Source of the DNA: Mesoterricola silvestris
GTDB taxonomy: Bacteria; Acidobacteriota; Holophagae; Holophagales; Holophagaceae
Assembly (NCBI RefSeq): GCF_030295405.1
Contig: NZ_AP027080.1
Coordinates: forward strand, 1 to 64,000
Length of the DNA: 64,000 nt
Direction of reading: 5' to 3'
Part shown: positions 19,384 through 27,957 of the stretch, in pieces
How positions within the stretch are numbered: position 1 is the stretch's first letter
How the letters are laid out: each line of letters opens with the position of its first letter
Notes under the pieces: generated by a model
What the model saw: the letters and a program-made list of their open reading frames with translations, nothing else
Told to the model about the DNA's origin: nothing
The model's database searches: none
Position numbers and translations under genes: made by a program

Positions 19384-21375
19384 ATGAAACTGGCTGGCTT
19401 AGTGCTATCGACTCTCCTTGTCCTGCCGCTGGCGGGGGCCAAATGGGCGCCGATCCCCAAAGAGGTCTGGGCCATGAAGGGGGATCCGGGCCTGGTGGCG
19501 GGGGGTGCGGTCATCCTGGAGCGCAAGCTCGATTTCCAGCCCAACTATTTCGAGCAGACGCTGCGGGTGCGGATCCTCAGCCAGGCGGGGATGGCGGCGG
19601 TGGAAATCACCGATCTGCCGCCCAATCTGTTGTCGCTGGAGGGACAGGTGACCCAGCCGGATGGCAAGGTGCAGGTCATCGGGCGCAGGGAGGATTTCCT
19701 GGTGCGGAAGGTCGTCTCCACCGCGGACGGATCGGTGCAGGAAGGGGTGCTGATCCCGCCCGGGGTGACGGCGGACTGCGTGGTGGAAGTCCGGTGGCGG
19801 GAGGCCACGGAACGCGGAAGGGCGGAAGCCAGCCGCATGTCCTTCGAGGACAAGGGGCACCTGCCGGAGCGATGCGGGGATTTCTATTTCTGGAGCCTCG
19901 GCTCGGCCTACCCCACCCAGGTGGCCCTGGTGCAGCGCTCGAGGGAAATGGCCTGGCCCTTCCTGTTCTTCTCCACCAACGGCTACGCCATGGCGGAGGG
20001 GTCGGGATCCATGGGGTCGACCTACCTGTTCCGGAACCTGCCTGCCTTGCCTTCGGCTCCCTTTTCCCTGGACGTGCAACGGCCGGTGCCCAAGGTTCTG
20101 TTCTACCGGCCCATCGATGGCCTGTCCTACCTGGCTAAGGGTCCGGCCATGGACTACTGGCAAAAGGTCGTGGATCTCGCCTACAAGAACTGGTTCCTGG
20201 TGAAGGTGGCCAAGGGTGAAGCCTACCGGACCTTCTCGGCCGAACTGCGCAAGGATCTGGCGGGCGGGCCCCGGGAGCGGGCCCGGACCCTCGCGGAGCG
20301 CCTGGCGAAGCGCACCGTGAACCTGGACCAGCTGCTCTACGACGAGAAGCCCGACCTCCTGGCCCGGCACGCGGTGGACGAGGACGGGGTCTCGAACCTC
20401 AACTACGCCGCCAAGACCGGGTTCGTGGACAACAACGGCGTGGAAAAGCTCCTGTTCCACCTCCTCCTGGACGAGGGGCTCAAGCCCAAGGTGGCGCTGG
20501 TCGCGGACCGGCGGCAGTGGGTGGTGAATCCCGAAGTGCGCACCCCCTTCCAGTTCACCCACCAGTTGTTGGGGGTGGAGGAACCGGGGCAGCCGATCCT
20601 CTGGCTGGATCCCCTGGGGCGGATGGTGCCGGCCGGGGAGGTGCCCTATTACTACCAGGGCACCAAGGCCCTGACCTTCGACGGCGTGAACTGGAAGGCC
20701 GGGTTCCAGGAGATCCGGTTCTCCCCCGCTGCGGACAACGGACGTGAGTTCGCGTTCCAGGTCGATCTCACGGAGGAGGTGGGCAAGGTCCGCGTGGAGG
20801 CCTCCTTCAAGGGTGCTCCGGCCTTCCAGGCCCGCCGGTCCCTGGGCAAGCAGTCGCCCACCCAGCGGGAAGCCTGGTTCAAGGGCACGCTGGAAAAGGG
20901 CGGACTTACGGTCACCCGGACGGAAGTCGCCCATGCCCTGGATCTGTCCAAACCCCTGGTTTGCACCGCCGAAGCCACCCTGCCCGTGGAGCCGGGGCGG
21001 ATCCTCAAGGTCAACCCCTTTCCGGGCATGGACGCGGCCCTGTTCCTTCCCGCTTCGCTGGCGCAGGAGCGGCTGGATCCCATCATCCTGCCCTTCATGG
21101 GCATCCAGGAGGCCCGGAGCACCGTGAAGGTGCCCCGGGGGTACGTGCTTCCGGCCCCCGTGGTGCGGGTCAAATCGACGCAGTGGGGCACGGTGCTTCT
21201 GGAAGTGCGGCAGGACCCGGCAAGTGGCGACCTGACGGCGCGCATGAAGGCGAGCACCCTTTCGGCCTACAACCTTCCGGCGGCCTATGGGTCGCTCAAG
21301 GACTACCTGCAGGCGGTGCGTGCGGTGGTCTTCCCGGAAGTCACGCTGGAGAAATCGGCGGAACCCGTCAAATGA
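19384..21375 (+). CDS. Secreted DUF3857-type protein with degenerate transglutaminase-like core
   Basis: The 663-residue protein has a clear signal peptide (MKLAGLVLSTLLVLPLAGA). The N-terminal beta-rich domain (about 45-260), with the ADGSVQEGVLIPPG and VEVRW segments, resembles DUF3857. The middle segment (about 340-420) aligns in outline with the transglutaminase-like core of the next gene. Here there is no Cys nucleophile, and only fragments such as FTHQLLG and LDPLGRMVPAGEVPYYYQG remain. The C-terminal third is beta-rich. Its stop overlaps the start of the neighbour by ATGA, so the two are probably a translated pair working together in the envelope. Function is unknown. Confidence 0.75.
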   Translation: MKLAGLVLSTLLVLPLAGAKWAPIPKEVWAMKGDPGLVAGGAVILERKLDFQPNYFEQTLRVRILSQAGMAAVEITDLPPNLLSLEGQVTQPDGKVQVIGRREDFLVRKVVSTADGSVQEGVLIPPGVTADCVVEVRWREATERGRAEASRMSFEDKGHLPERCGDFYFWSLGSAYPTQVALVQRSREMAWPFLFFSTNGYAMAEGSGSMGSTYLFRNLPALPSAPFSLDVQRPVPKVLFYRPIDGLSYLAKGPAMDYWQKVVDLAYKNWFLVKVAKGEAYRTFSAELRKDLAGGPRERARTLAERLAKRTVNLDQLLYDEKPDLLARHAVDEDGVSNLNYAAKTGFVDNNGVEKLLFHLLLDEGLKPKVALVADRRQWVVNPEVRTPFQFTHQLLGVEEPGQPILWLDPLGRMVPAGEVPYYYQGTKALTFDGVNWKAGFQEIRFSPAADNGREFAFQVDLTEEVGKVRVEASFKGAPAFQARRSLGKQSPTQREAWFKGTLEKGGLTVTRTEVAHALDLSKPLVCTAEATLPVEPGRILKVNPFPGMDAALFLPASLAQERLDPIILPFMGIQEARSTVKVPRGYVLPAPVVRVKSTQWGTVLLEVRQDPASGDLTARMKASTLSAYNLPAAYGSLKDYLQAVRAVVFPEVTLEKSAEPVK

Positions 21376-23330
21376 AGGCGCGATGGGCAGCGGGAATCCT
21401 GGCCGGGCTCTGCCTGGTCCACCCGGCGCGGGCCGCGGTCCCGGATCTGGGGAAGCTGCCGGCCTGGGCCCAGGGGCCGGCGCGGGAGGCCGCCCTGGAG
21501 GCGCCGCCGGCGGGGGCCGAGGCGTGGGTGCTTCTGTCCCGCCGGGAGCTTGCCTACGAGGGGGACGGGTCCCTGCGCATCCGGCATCTGCGCCTCGTGA
21601 AGCTTCTCCGGGGACGGGGGCTGGAGGAGGCGGGTTTCGTGCGCCGGGGACTCCTGGACGGCCTGGTCCGGATCCGGAAGCTGAAGGGCTGGAACCTCAG
21701 GCCGGACGGGGAACTGGTGAAACTGGAAGGCGGGGACAAGGCCACCTTCGGGAACACCACGGAGGCCACCTTCGACCGCACCACCGCCCAGGTGGCCCAG
21801 TTGCGGCGGGCCGTGGAGGGCAGCCTGGTGGCCTTTGAGGTGGAGGAGGCCCTCACCTCCATGAAGGATCCGTGGATCTGCGCGGTGATGGAGACGCATC
21901 CCGTGCGGCGGTGGGAGCTGGACGTTTCCCCCCCGGAAAAGGGAACGACCTTCCAGGTGCGAAGACTCCGCTTCCAGCCCTGGCTTGGCGCCGCGGAGGG
22001 GGACCCCGGGGTGCGGGTGGGCCCCGTGCCGCCCATGCCCCTGGCGGAGCCTGCCTGTCCCTTCCCGTACCTGAACCTGCCGGCGGTGGAAGTGCGCTTC
22101 CTGGACCCCCGGTGGAGCGGAACCGGGATCCTCGCCAGCTGGGAGAACCTCGGGGGGTGGTACCACGGCCTCTTCGCGCCCAAGGTGCTGGAGGTTCCCG
22201 GGGAAGGCCAGGGCCTGCCCGGGCTCCAGGCCCTCTGGAGGCGCCTCGGCCGGGACCTGGTGTACAAGCAGGTGTACCTGTCGCCGGAAAGGTCCAATGT
22301 TCCGGAGACTTCGGTGGAGGTGGCACGGAAGGGATACGGGGACTGCAAGGACCTGGCCTGCCTGTTCCTGGCCAAGGCCCGGGCGGCGGGCTTCCAGGGC
22401 TTCCCCGTGCTGGCGCGCATGCAGGTGGGGCCCGTGGGCGACGCGGAAATCGCGGGACCCCCCAGGGACACGTTCGACCATGTGGTGGCGGCCTTGCGCC
22501 TGGAGGCCTCCCTGGGGCTACCGGCGGAGGTGGAAACCCCCAAGGGGCGGTTCCTGCTGGTGGATCCCACGGATCCCTTCACGCCCCTGGGACGCCTGGG
22601 GGCGGCGCACCGGGACGGGAGACTGCTCATTTGCCTGCCAGGAGGGGGGCAGTGGGTCGCGGTTCCGCCGGGGGCCGTGCTGTCCGGGGTCGTGGATATC
22701 GAGCTGAAGGGCGCCGTGAACGGCTCGGGCGCCTTGGAGGGCGAGGCCACCCTCCGGGAGACCGGAGGGCTTTGGGGACTGCGGAGCCGGGCCCAGGCCC
22801 TGACCCGGGCGGAATTCCGGGCCTACGTGGAAGCGGAGGTGCTGGACCAGGCCCTCAACGGAAAGGTCGAGGTCCTGCGGGTGGGGGACCCCCTGGATCT
22901 GGAACGGCCCTTCACCGTCACCCTGAAGCTTGCGGACCCCGGGGCGCTGGGGCGGCAGGGCTCCGCCTGGGTGCTGCGTTCGCCCCTGGGCCTTCCGGGG
23001 TTGCCGCCGGCCTTCGCGCCGGCGGGGCGGAAGCGCCAGCTCCCGCTGGTGTCCCGGCGGGCGGGAACGGTCCGGCTGGACGCGACCCTGGAACTGCCGG
23101 CCCCGGCTCGCCCCCTCCTGGCGGAGGGGAACGGGGAAACCGTGTTCCGCGCCCTTTCCTGGAAGGCGTCCCTGGAACCGGAAACCCGCGTCCTGCGGCT
23201 CAAGGTGGAGGAACGGCGCAAGGACGCCGCCTTCGACCTGAAGGCCCTGGGGGAGGCCGAGGCGGCCTGGCGGAAAGACCGTGCGCTGGTGCGCTCCCTC
23301 CTGGAGGACGGCATGGCCTTCCGGCCCTGA
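21372..23330 (+). CDS. Secreted DUF3857/transglutaminase-like protein
   Basis: ATG 21372 overlaps the previous stop (ATGA) and begins a signal peptide (MKARWAAGILAGLCLVHPARA), giving 652 residues. The N-terminal DUF3857 domain (about 35-230) is followed by a transglutaminase-like core. The Cys lies in KGYGDCKDLACLFLAKA (about 325), the His in TFDHVVAALRLE (about 370), and the Asp in LLVDPTD (about 397), so the catalytic triad is complete. The C-terminal region is beta-rich. Such proteins may cross-link or cleave peptide bonds at the cell surface, and the exact reaction is unknown. This is the likely active member of the pair. Confidence 0.8.
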   Translation: MKARWAAGILAGLCLVHPARAAVPDLGKLPAWAQGPAREAALEAPPAGAEAWVLLSRRELAYEGDGSLRIRHLRLVKLLRGRGLEEAGFVRRGLLDGLVRIRKLKGWNLRPDGELVKLEGGDKATFGNTTEATFDRTTAQVAQLRRAVEGSLVAFEVEEALTSMKDPWICAVMETHPVRRWELDVSPPEKGTTFQVRRLRFQPWLGAAEGDPGVRVGPVPPMPLAEPACPFPYLNLPAVEVRFLDPRWSGTGILASWENLGGWYHGLFAPKVLEVPGEGQGLPGLQALWRRLGRDLVYKQVYLSPERSNVPETSVEVARKGYGDCKDLACLFLAKARAAGFQGFPVLARMQVGPVGDAEIAGPPRDTFDHVVAALRLEASLGLPAEVETPKGRFLLVDPTDPFTPLGRLGAAHRDGRLLICLPGGGQWVAVPPGAVLSGVVDIELKGAVNGSGALEGEATLRETGGLWGLRSRAQALTRAEFRAYVEAEVLDQALNGKVEVLRVGDPLDLERPFTVTLKLADPGALGRQGSAWVLRSPLGLPGLPPAFAPAGRKRQLPLVSRRAGTVRLDATLELPAPARPLLAEGNGETVFRALSWKASLEPETRVLRLKVEERRKDAAFDLKALGEAEAAWRKDRALVRSLLEDGMAFRP

Positions 23331-23366
23331 ATGGTAGGATGAACCCATCCTGGCCTGGGGGATCCG

Positions 23367-24629
23367 ATGACGTTCGCGATGCTGGTGAATGATCCCTTCG
23401 CGGGAACCCTGGCGCTTCTGGCGCTCGTCTGGGTGGCGGCCAAGCTGGGCGGCGAGGTGGCGGTGCGCCTGGGGCTGCCTTCGGTGGCGGGGGAACTGTC
23501 GGCGGGGTTGCTGCTGGCGGGGCTCCACCAGGGGATGCCGGGCTTCCCGGACGTGGCGGGGTCGCCAGGGGCGGAGGTGCTGGCGAACCTGGGGGTGATC
23601 CTGCTCATGTTCGCGGTGGGACTGGAGTCCACGGTGCCGCAGATGCTCCAGGTGGGGGTGGCCTCGCTGCGGGTGGCCTCCCTGGGGGTGGTGCTGCCCA
23701 TGGCGGCGGGGCTGCTGGGGGCGAAGGTCCTGCTGCCGGCGGGATCGCCCCTGGTGGTGGATGTGTTCATCGGCGCCTGCCTGTGCGCCACCAGCATCGG
23801 CATCAGCGCGCAGGTGCTGCGGGAGCGGGGGGCGGCCCAGTCGGCGGAGGGCCGGGTCATCGTGGGGGCGGCGGTCATCGATGATGTGCTGGGCCTCATG
23901 GTCCTGGTGGCGGTGAGCGGGCTGGTGGCGGCGGCGGACGGGGGGGGGGCCCTGCCCTGGGGGCGCCTGGGGCGGACGCTGGGGCTGGCCACGGGCTTCC
24001 TGGGGGTGGCGCTCACCCTGGGGCGCCTGGCGACGCCCCACCTGTTCCGGCTGGCCAGCCGGCTTCGGGGCGAACAGGTGCTGCTGCCCCTGGGGCTCGC
24101 CTTCGCCTTCTTCCTGGCCTGGCTCAGCGGGGTGGCGGGGCTGGCGCCCATCGTGGGGGCCTACGCGGCGGGGCTGATCCTGGAGCCCGCCCACGTGGAG
24201 CTTCTGGAGGAGCGGGAGGCCCACACCCTCATGGCCCTGCTCCAGCCCCTGGTCATGGTCATGGCGCCCATCTTCTTCGTGCTCATGGGGGCGAGGGTGG
24301 ACGTGCGGGCCCTGGTGGCGCCGTCCACGCTCCTGTTGGCGGGGGTGCTGGGGGCCCTGGGCGTCGCGGGGAAATTCGCTGCGGGGTTCGGGGGAGGCCG
24401 CGGGCTGCGGGCGTCGGTGGTGGGCTGGGGGATGGTTCCCCGGGGGGAGGTGGGGCTGATCTTCGTGGCGGTGGGGGCCCAGAGCCGGTTCCAGGGCGGA
24501 CCCCTGCTCTCCCCGGAGGTGCAGGCGGGGATCGTGGGGGCCATCCTCCTGACCACGGTGGCGGGTCCCCTGGGACTGGGGCGGGTGCTCAGGCGAGTAG
24601 TTCCCGGAGGCAGTCCGGACACACCGTGA
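23367..24629 (+). CDS. CPA2-family cation:proton antiporter
   Basis: The 420-residue integral membrane protein has about 12-13 hydrophobic helices. Family features are the N-terminal RLGLPSVAGELSAGLLLAG segment and FAVGLEST. The ion-binding helix AAVIDDVLGLMVL carries the Asp pair, and IVGAYAAGLILE and GWGMVPRGEVGLIF follow. There is no C-terminal TrkA-N domain, so it is a stripped-down KefB/GerN-type exchanger. The transported ion (Na+ or K+) cannot be told from sequence. Its 3' end overlaps the convergent response-regulator gene by 41 bp. Confidence 0.9.
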   Translation: MTFAMLVNDPFAGTLALLALVWVAAKLGGEVAVRLGLPSVAGELSAGLLLAGLHQGMPGFPDVAGSPGAEVLANLGVILLMFAVGLESTVPQMLQVGVASLRVASLGVVLPMAAGLLGAKVLLPAGSPLVVDVFIGACLCATSIGISAQVLRERGAAQSAEGRVIVGAAVIDDVLGLMVLVAVSGLVAAADGGGALPWGRLGRTLGLATGFLGVALTLGRLATPHLFRLASRLRGEQVLLPLGLAFAFFLAWLSGVAGLAPIVGAYAAGLILEPAHVELLEEREAHTLMALLQPLVMVMAPIFFVLMGARVDVRALVAPSTLLLAGVLGALGVAGKFAAGFGGGRGLRASVVGWGMVPRGEVGLIFVAVGAQSRFQGGPLLSPEVQAGIVGAILLTTVAGPLGLGRVLRRVVPGGSPDTP

Positions 24630-25158
24630 AGGCGGCGTTCGGGGGGATGAGCATCGCCTCCCAGGCGCCCCGGTCCGTGGCGACGCGGCGGCACCAGGCG
24701 CACTGGGACGCCTGGCGGGCCTTGGTCTGGGCCCCCAGGGCCGCCCGGAGTTCGGCCACCAGGGCGCATTGCTGTTCATAAAGGGCCTTGGCGCGCAGGT
24801 GGTTGCGCACCCTGGCTTCCACCAGGGCGGGGGGGGTGGGCTTGGCCAGGTAGTCCACGGCGCCCAGCCGGAGGCCGGCGTATTCCTCCCCTTCGCCCAT
24901 CTGGACGGTGAGGAAGATGACGGGGATGGGGGCGAGGCGGGGGTCGGCCTTGAGGCTGCGGCACACCTCCAGGCCGTCCAGGCCGGGCATGACCACGTCC
25001 AGGATCACCAGGTCGGGCAGGCAGCGCCGGGCCAGTTCAAGGCCCTCCACCCCGCTGGTGGCGAAGAGCACCTCGCACAGGGGGGCGAGCACCTCGCCGA
25101 GGACCACCACCTCGCTGGGCACATCGTCGACGATCAGGACCGTGGGCCGCCGGGGCAT
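24589..25158 (-). CDS. Response regulator with C-terminal zinc-knuckle-like tail
   Basis: The 189-residue protein starts with a receiver domain. Acidic residues follow [10 protein letters not shown], the phospho-acceptor Asp is in LVILDVVMPG, and the lysine is in YLAKPTPP. A helical linker (about 118-150) leads to a tail with two CxxC pairs, QCAWCRRV and FTVCPDCLREL, spaced 26-28 residues apart. This suggests a small zinc-binding module. The gene overlaps the upstream hybrid kinase gene by 25 bp, so it is most likely that kinase's partner. No DNA-binding domain is recognisable. Confidence 0.85.
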   Translation of the reverse strand: MPRRPTVLIVDDVPSEVVVLGEVLAPLCEVLFATSGVEGLELARRCLPDLVILDVVMPGLDGLEVCRSLKADPRLAPIPVIFLTVQMGEGEEYAGLRLGAVDYLAKPTPPALVEARVRNHLRAKALYEQQCALVAELRAALGAQTKARQASQCAWCRRVATDRGAWEAMLIPPNAAFTVCPDCLRELLA

Positions 25159-27212
25159 GGGTTCCTCCTGGGTTCGGAGAGGGTGTCGAGGAGGGCCAGG
25201 GCCCGGGGGAAATCCAGGCCTTCCACGGCCTCCTCCAGTTCGCCCAGTTCCCGGTCCAGGCCCCCGATGCGGAAGGCCTCCCGGAGGCGGGGGAGGTGCC
25301 CGAGGGCATCGAGGCTGTTGCGTTCCAGAAGGTCCCGGATGAGGGGGAGCTCCTCCGGGGTGGGGGGCGGAGAGCCGGGTTCCGCGGGCCGGGCGCTGAG
25401 GTCGGAGGCGGCCAGTTCGGTTTCCAGGCGCTCCAGGGCCTGTTCCAGGATGGCGAGGTTGGTGCCGGAGGGGCTGCGCTGGAGCCGGCGGGAGGCCTGG
25501 CTCACCGAGTCCGCCCCGATGTTTCCCGCGGCGCCGGCGAGGGTGTGGGCGAGGGCCGCCATGGCCGCCACGTCGCCCCGTTCCATGGCTTCGTGCATGG
25601 AGCGCCGGAAGGAGGCCGCTTCCCGGCGGAATTGGCTCAGGACCCGGTTGAGGAGGTCACGGTTGCCCTGGAGGCGCTCCAGCAGGAAGCGCCACTGGAT
25701 GGAGGGGGGAGGCGCCGAGGGGGGCTGGGGCGGGGCCTGGGGCCGGAAGACCGACGGGAGGTGGCGTTCCAGGGTCCGGTAGAGCAGGTCCGGGTCCACG
25801 GGCTTGGCCAGGAAACCGTCCATGCCGGCCAGCATGCACTGGTGGCGCTCGTCCTGGAGGAGATTGGCGGTGAGGGCGAGGATGGGAATGTGGGGGCCGT
25901 GCAGGGCCCGGATGCGCCGGGTGGCTTCCAGGCCGCCCATGCCGGGGAGCTCCAGGTCCATGAGGATGCACGCGGGGGGTTCGCCGGGGGCCAGGACCGC
26001 CCTAAGGGCTTCCAGGCCGCCGGTCGCCTCGGCCACCCGGAGGCCGACCCTCTCCAGCAACTCCCGGGTGACCATGCGATTGACTTCGTTGTCCTCCACC
26101 AGGAGCACGCGGGGGTGCTCGCGGAAGGGGGCGGGGCTTGGCTCCTGGGGATCGGGGGTGGCGGCCTGGAGCAGGTCCAGGATCCGGGCGCTGTCCGTGG
26201 GCACCAGGAGGAAATCGTGGATCCAGCCCAGGTCCACGGCCTTCTGGGCCCGGCGCACGGAGGCGGGCCGCACCCGGTACACCAGGCACCGGGTGGGAAG
26301 GCCGAACCGGCGCTGGATGCGGGGGGCCCCGTGGGGCAGCAGGAGCAGGTCCGGCGGGGCCGCCAGGGCCAGGTGCGTTTCGGCCTCCGCCAGGGTCCGC
26401 AGCACCGCCACGTCGCGCACGAAGGGGCGCAGGCTCGCCGCGAAGGATTGGCCGATGGCCGAATCGCCCTCCACCACCACGGCGGAGGAAAGGAGCACGT
26501 CGGGGCCTTCGGCGGCGGGGGCCGGGAGGGTGAAGCGGAAGGTGGAGCCCTCCCCGGGATGGCTGTCCACCTGCAGTTCGCCGCCCATGAGGCCCACGAG
26601 CCGGCGGGCCAGGGAAAGGCCGAGGCCCGAGCCGTCCCCCTGGGGGAGGGGCCGGGAGAAGGGCTTGAACAGGGCCGAGCGCTGGTGGGCGTCCAGGCCG
26701 GGGCCGGTGTCCCGCACCCGGAACTCGGTGCCCGCGGAGCCGGGATCGACGAAGAGGCGCACCTCCCCCTTGGGGGTGAACTTGATGGCATTGTCCACGA
26801 GGTTCACGAGGACCTGCTTGAGGCGGTCCGCGTCGCCCAGCAGGTGGCGGGGCACGCCGGCGCCCCACTGGATGCGGAAGAAGATGCCCTTCTCGTCGGC
26901 GCGTCGGCGCACCCGGTGGACCAGTTCCTGGCACAGGGCGCCCAGGTCCAGGGGCTCCCGCACCACCGTGAGGGCGCCGGCCTCCAGCTTGGAGAGGTCC
27001 AGGTTGTCCTCCACCAGCTGCAGGAGGGTGTGGGCGGCGCCCAGGATCTGGTCCAGGTAGCCGCGCTGCTGGGTGGACAGGGGCGGGGTGCGGGCGGCGA
27101 GGTGGCAGAGGCTCAGGATCACGTTGAGCGGGTTGCGGATCTCGTGGCTGAGTTCCGCCAGGAACAGGGGGGGGGCGCCCTGGGTCCGTCCACCTTCCGC
27201 GCGCTCGGCCAT
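25134..27212 (-). CDS. Hybrid histidine kinase (HisKA-HATPase-pseudoREC-REC-HPt)
   Basis: ATG 27212 behind GGGAG is chosen. The open frame continues upstream, but that part is antisense to the next gene. The 692 residues show a kinase core that begins almost at the N-terminus (His23 in [11 protein letters not shown]) and a HATPase with an N-box ([11 protein letters not shown]) and [15 protein letters not shown] degenerate receiver-like segment without a clear acceptor Asp follows (about 255-365). A full receiver comes next (Asp about 418 in ILMDLELPG), and an HPt domain (His about 555 in [11 protein letters not shown]) completes the protein. No sensor domain or membrane helix is present, so it is a cytoplasmic phosphorelay hub. 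The downstream receiver gene overlaps its end. Confidence 0.9.
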   Translation of the reverse strand: MAERAEGGRTQGAPPLFLAELSHEIRNPLNVILSLCHLAARTPPLSTQQRGYLDQILGAAHTLLQLVEDNLDLSKLEAGALTVVREPLDLGALCQELVHRVRRRADEKGIFFRIQWGAGVPRHLLGDADRLKQVLVNLVDNAIKFTPKGEVRLFVDPGSAGTEFRVRDTGPGLDAHQRSALFKPFSRPLPQGDGSGLGLSLARRLVGLMGGELQVDSHPGEGSTFRFTLPAPAAEGPDVLLSSAVVVEGDSAIGQSFAASLRPFVRDVAVLRTLAEAETHLALAAPPDLLLLPHGAPRIQRRFGLPTRCLVYRVRPASVRRAQKAVDLGWIHDFLLVPTDSARILDLLQAATPDPQEPSPAPFREHPRVLLVEDNEVNRMVTRELLERVGLRVAEATGGLEALRAVLAPGEPPACILMDLELPGMGGLEATRRIRALHGPHIPILALTANLLQDERHQCMLAGMDGFLAKPVDPDLLYRTLERHLPSVFRPQAPPQPPSAPPPSIQWRFLLERLQGNRDLLNRVLSQFRREAASFRRSMHEAMERGDVAAMAALAHTLAGAAGNIGADSVSQASRRLQRSPSGTNLAILEQALERLETELAASDLSARPAEPGSPPPTPEELPLIRDLLERNSLDALGHLPRLREAFRIGGLDRELGELEEAVEGLDFPRALALLDTLSEPRRNPCPGGPRS

Positions 27213-27279
27213 GGTCCCATCTCCCGTTAGAATCTGGGTGCCGCTCCGGTGGAAAGGTTCCGGGGGGCGCGGAGAACCC

Positions 27280-27900
27280 ATGGATGCGGATGTGGAGCGG
27301 TACCGGGACCAGCACAAGCTCAGGCTGTCCTGGATGCCGTGGTTGTACTTCGCGCTGAAGGACCGGCACCGGGCCTGGGCCCTGGCCTGGCAGGAGGAGG
27401 TGCAGGGCCGGTTGCGGGACCAGGAGACGGTGGAGATCGGGCCGGGCTGCTTCGTGGCGCCGGAGGCGCGGATCTTCGGGGAGCCGGGGCGGGCGGTGGT
27501 GCTGGGGGCGGGCTGCTCCGTGGCGGCGGAGGTCTTCCTGCACGGGCCCATCACCCTGGGGCCGGACGTCTCCATCAACGCCCGGGCCTCCCTGGACGGG
27601 GGGGCCCGGGGGATCACCCTGGGGGAGGGGACCCGCATCGCCAGCGGGGCGGCGCTCTACGCCTTCGACCACGGCCTGGACCCCGCCCGGCCCGTGAAGG
27701 ACCAGCCGGTGCGGTCCCGGGGCATCACGGTGGGCCGGGATGTGTGGATCGGCGCCAATGCGGGGGTCACGGACGGGGTCGTCATCGGGGACCACGCGGT
27801 GGTGGCCATGGGGGCGGTGGTGACGCGGGACGTGCCGCCCTGGGCCATGGTGGGCGGGGTGCCGGCCCGGGTCATTGGGGATCGGAGAAATAATCGGTAA
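27280..27900 (+). CDS. Left-handed beta-helix (hexapeptide) acyltransferase
   Basis: The 206-residue protein starts at ATG 27280, 5 bases after GGAG. From about residue 50 on it shows hexapeptide repeats ([LIV]-G-x-x-x-x), with a loop AFDHGLD carrying the catalytic-type His near 125. The C-terminal blocks [33 protein letters not shown] and [15 protein letters not shown] are typical of maltose/serine/sugar O-acetyltransferases that use acetyl-CoA as trimers. The acceptor is unknown. It is divergent from the hybrid kinase gene and upstream of another sensor protein. No sugar cluster is nearby. Confidence 0.85.
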   Translation: MDADVERYRDQHKLRLSWMPWLYFALKDRHRAWALAWQEEVQGRLRDQETVEIGPGCFVAPEARIFGEPGRAVVLGAGCSVAAEVFLHGPITLGPDVSINARASLDGGARGITLGEGTRIASGAALYAFDHGLDPARPVKDQPVRSRGITVGRDVWIGANAGVTDGVVIGDHAVVAMGAVVTRDVPPWAMVGGVPARVIGDRRNNR

Positions 27901-27957
27901 TATTTCCAAGCGGCCCTATTTATACTGCCTCAGCCACCCAGGTGACCGAGGGGAGTG

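Noticed and set aside
27213-27638. N-terminal extension of the hybrid kinase
   Set aside because: It is antisense to the hexapeptide acyltransferase, and ATG 27212 has its own GGGAG site.
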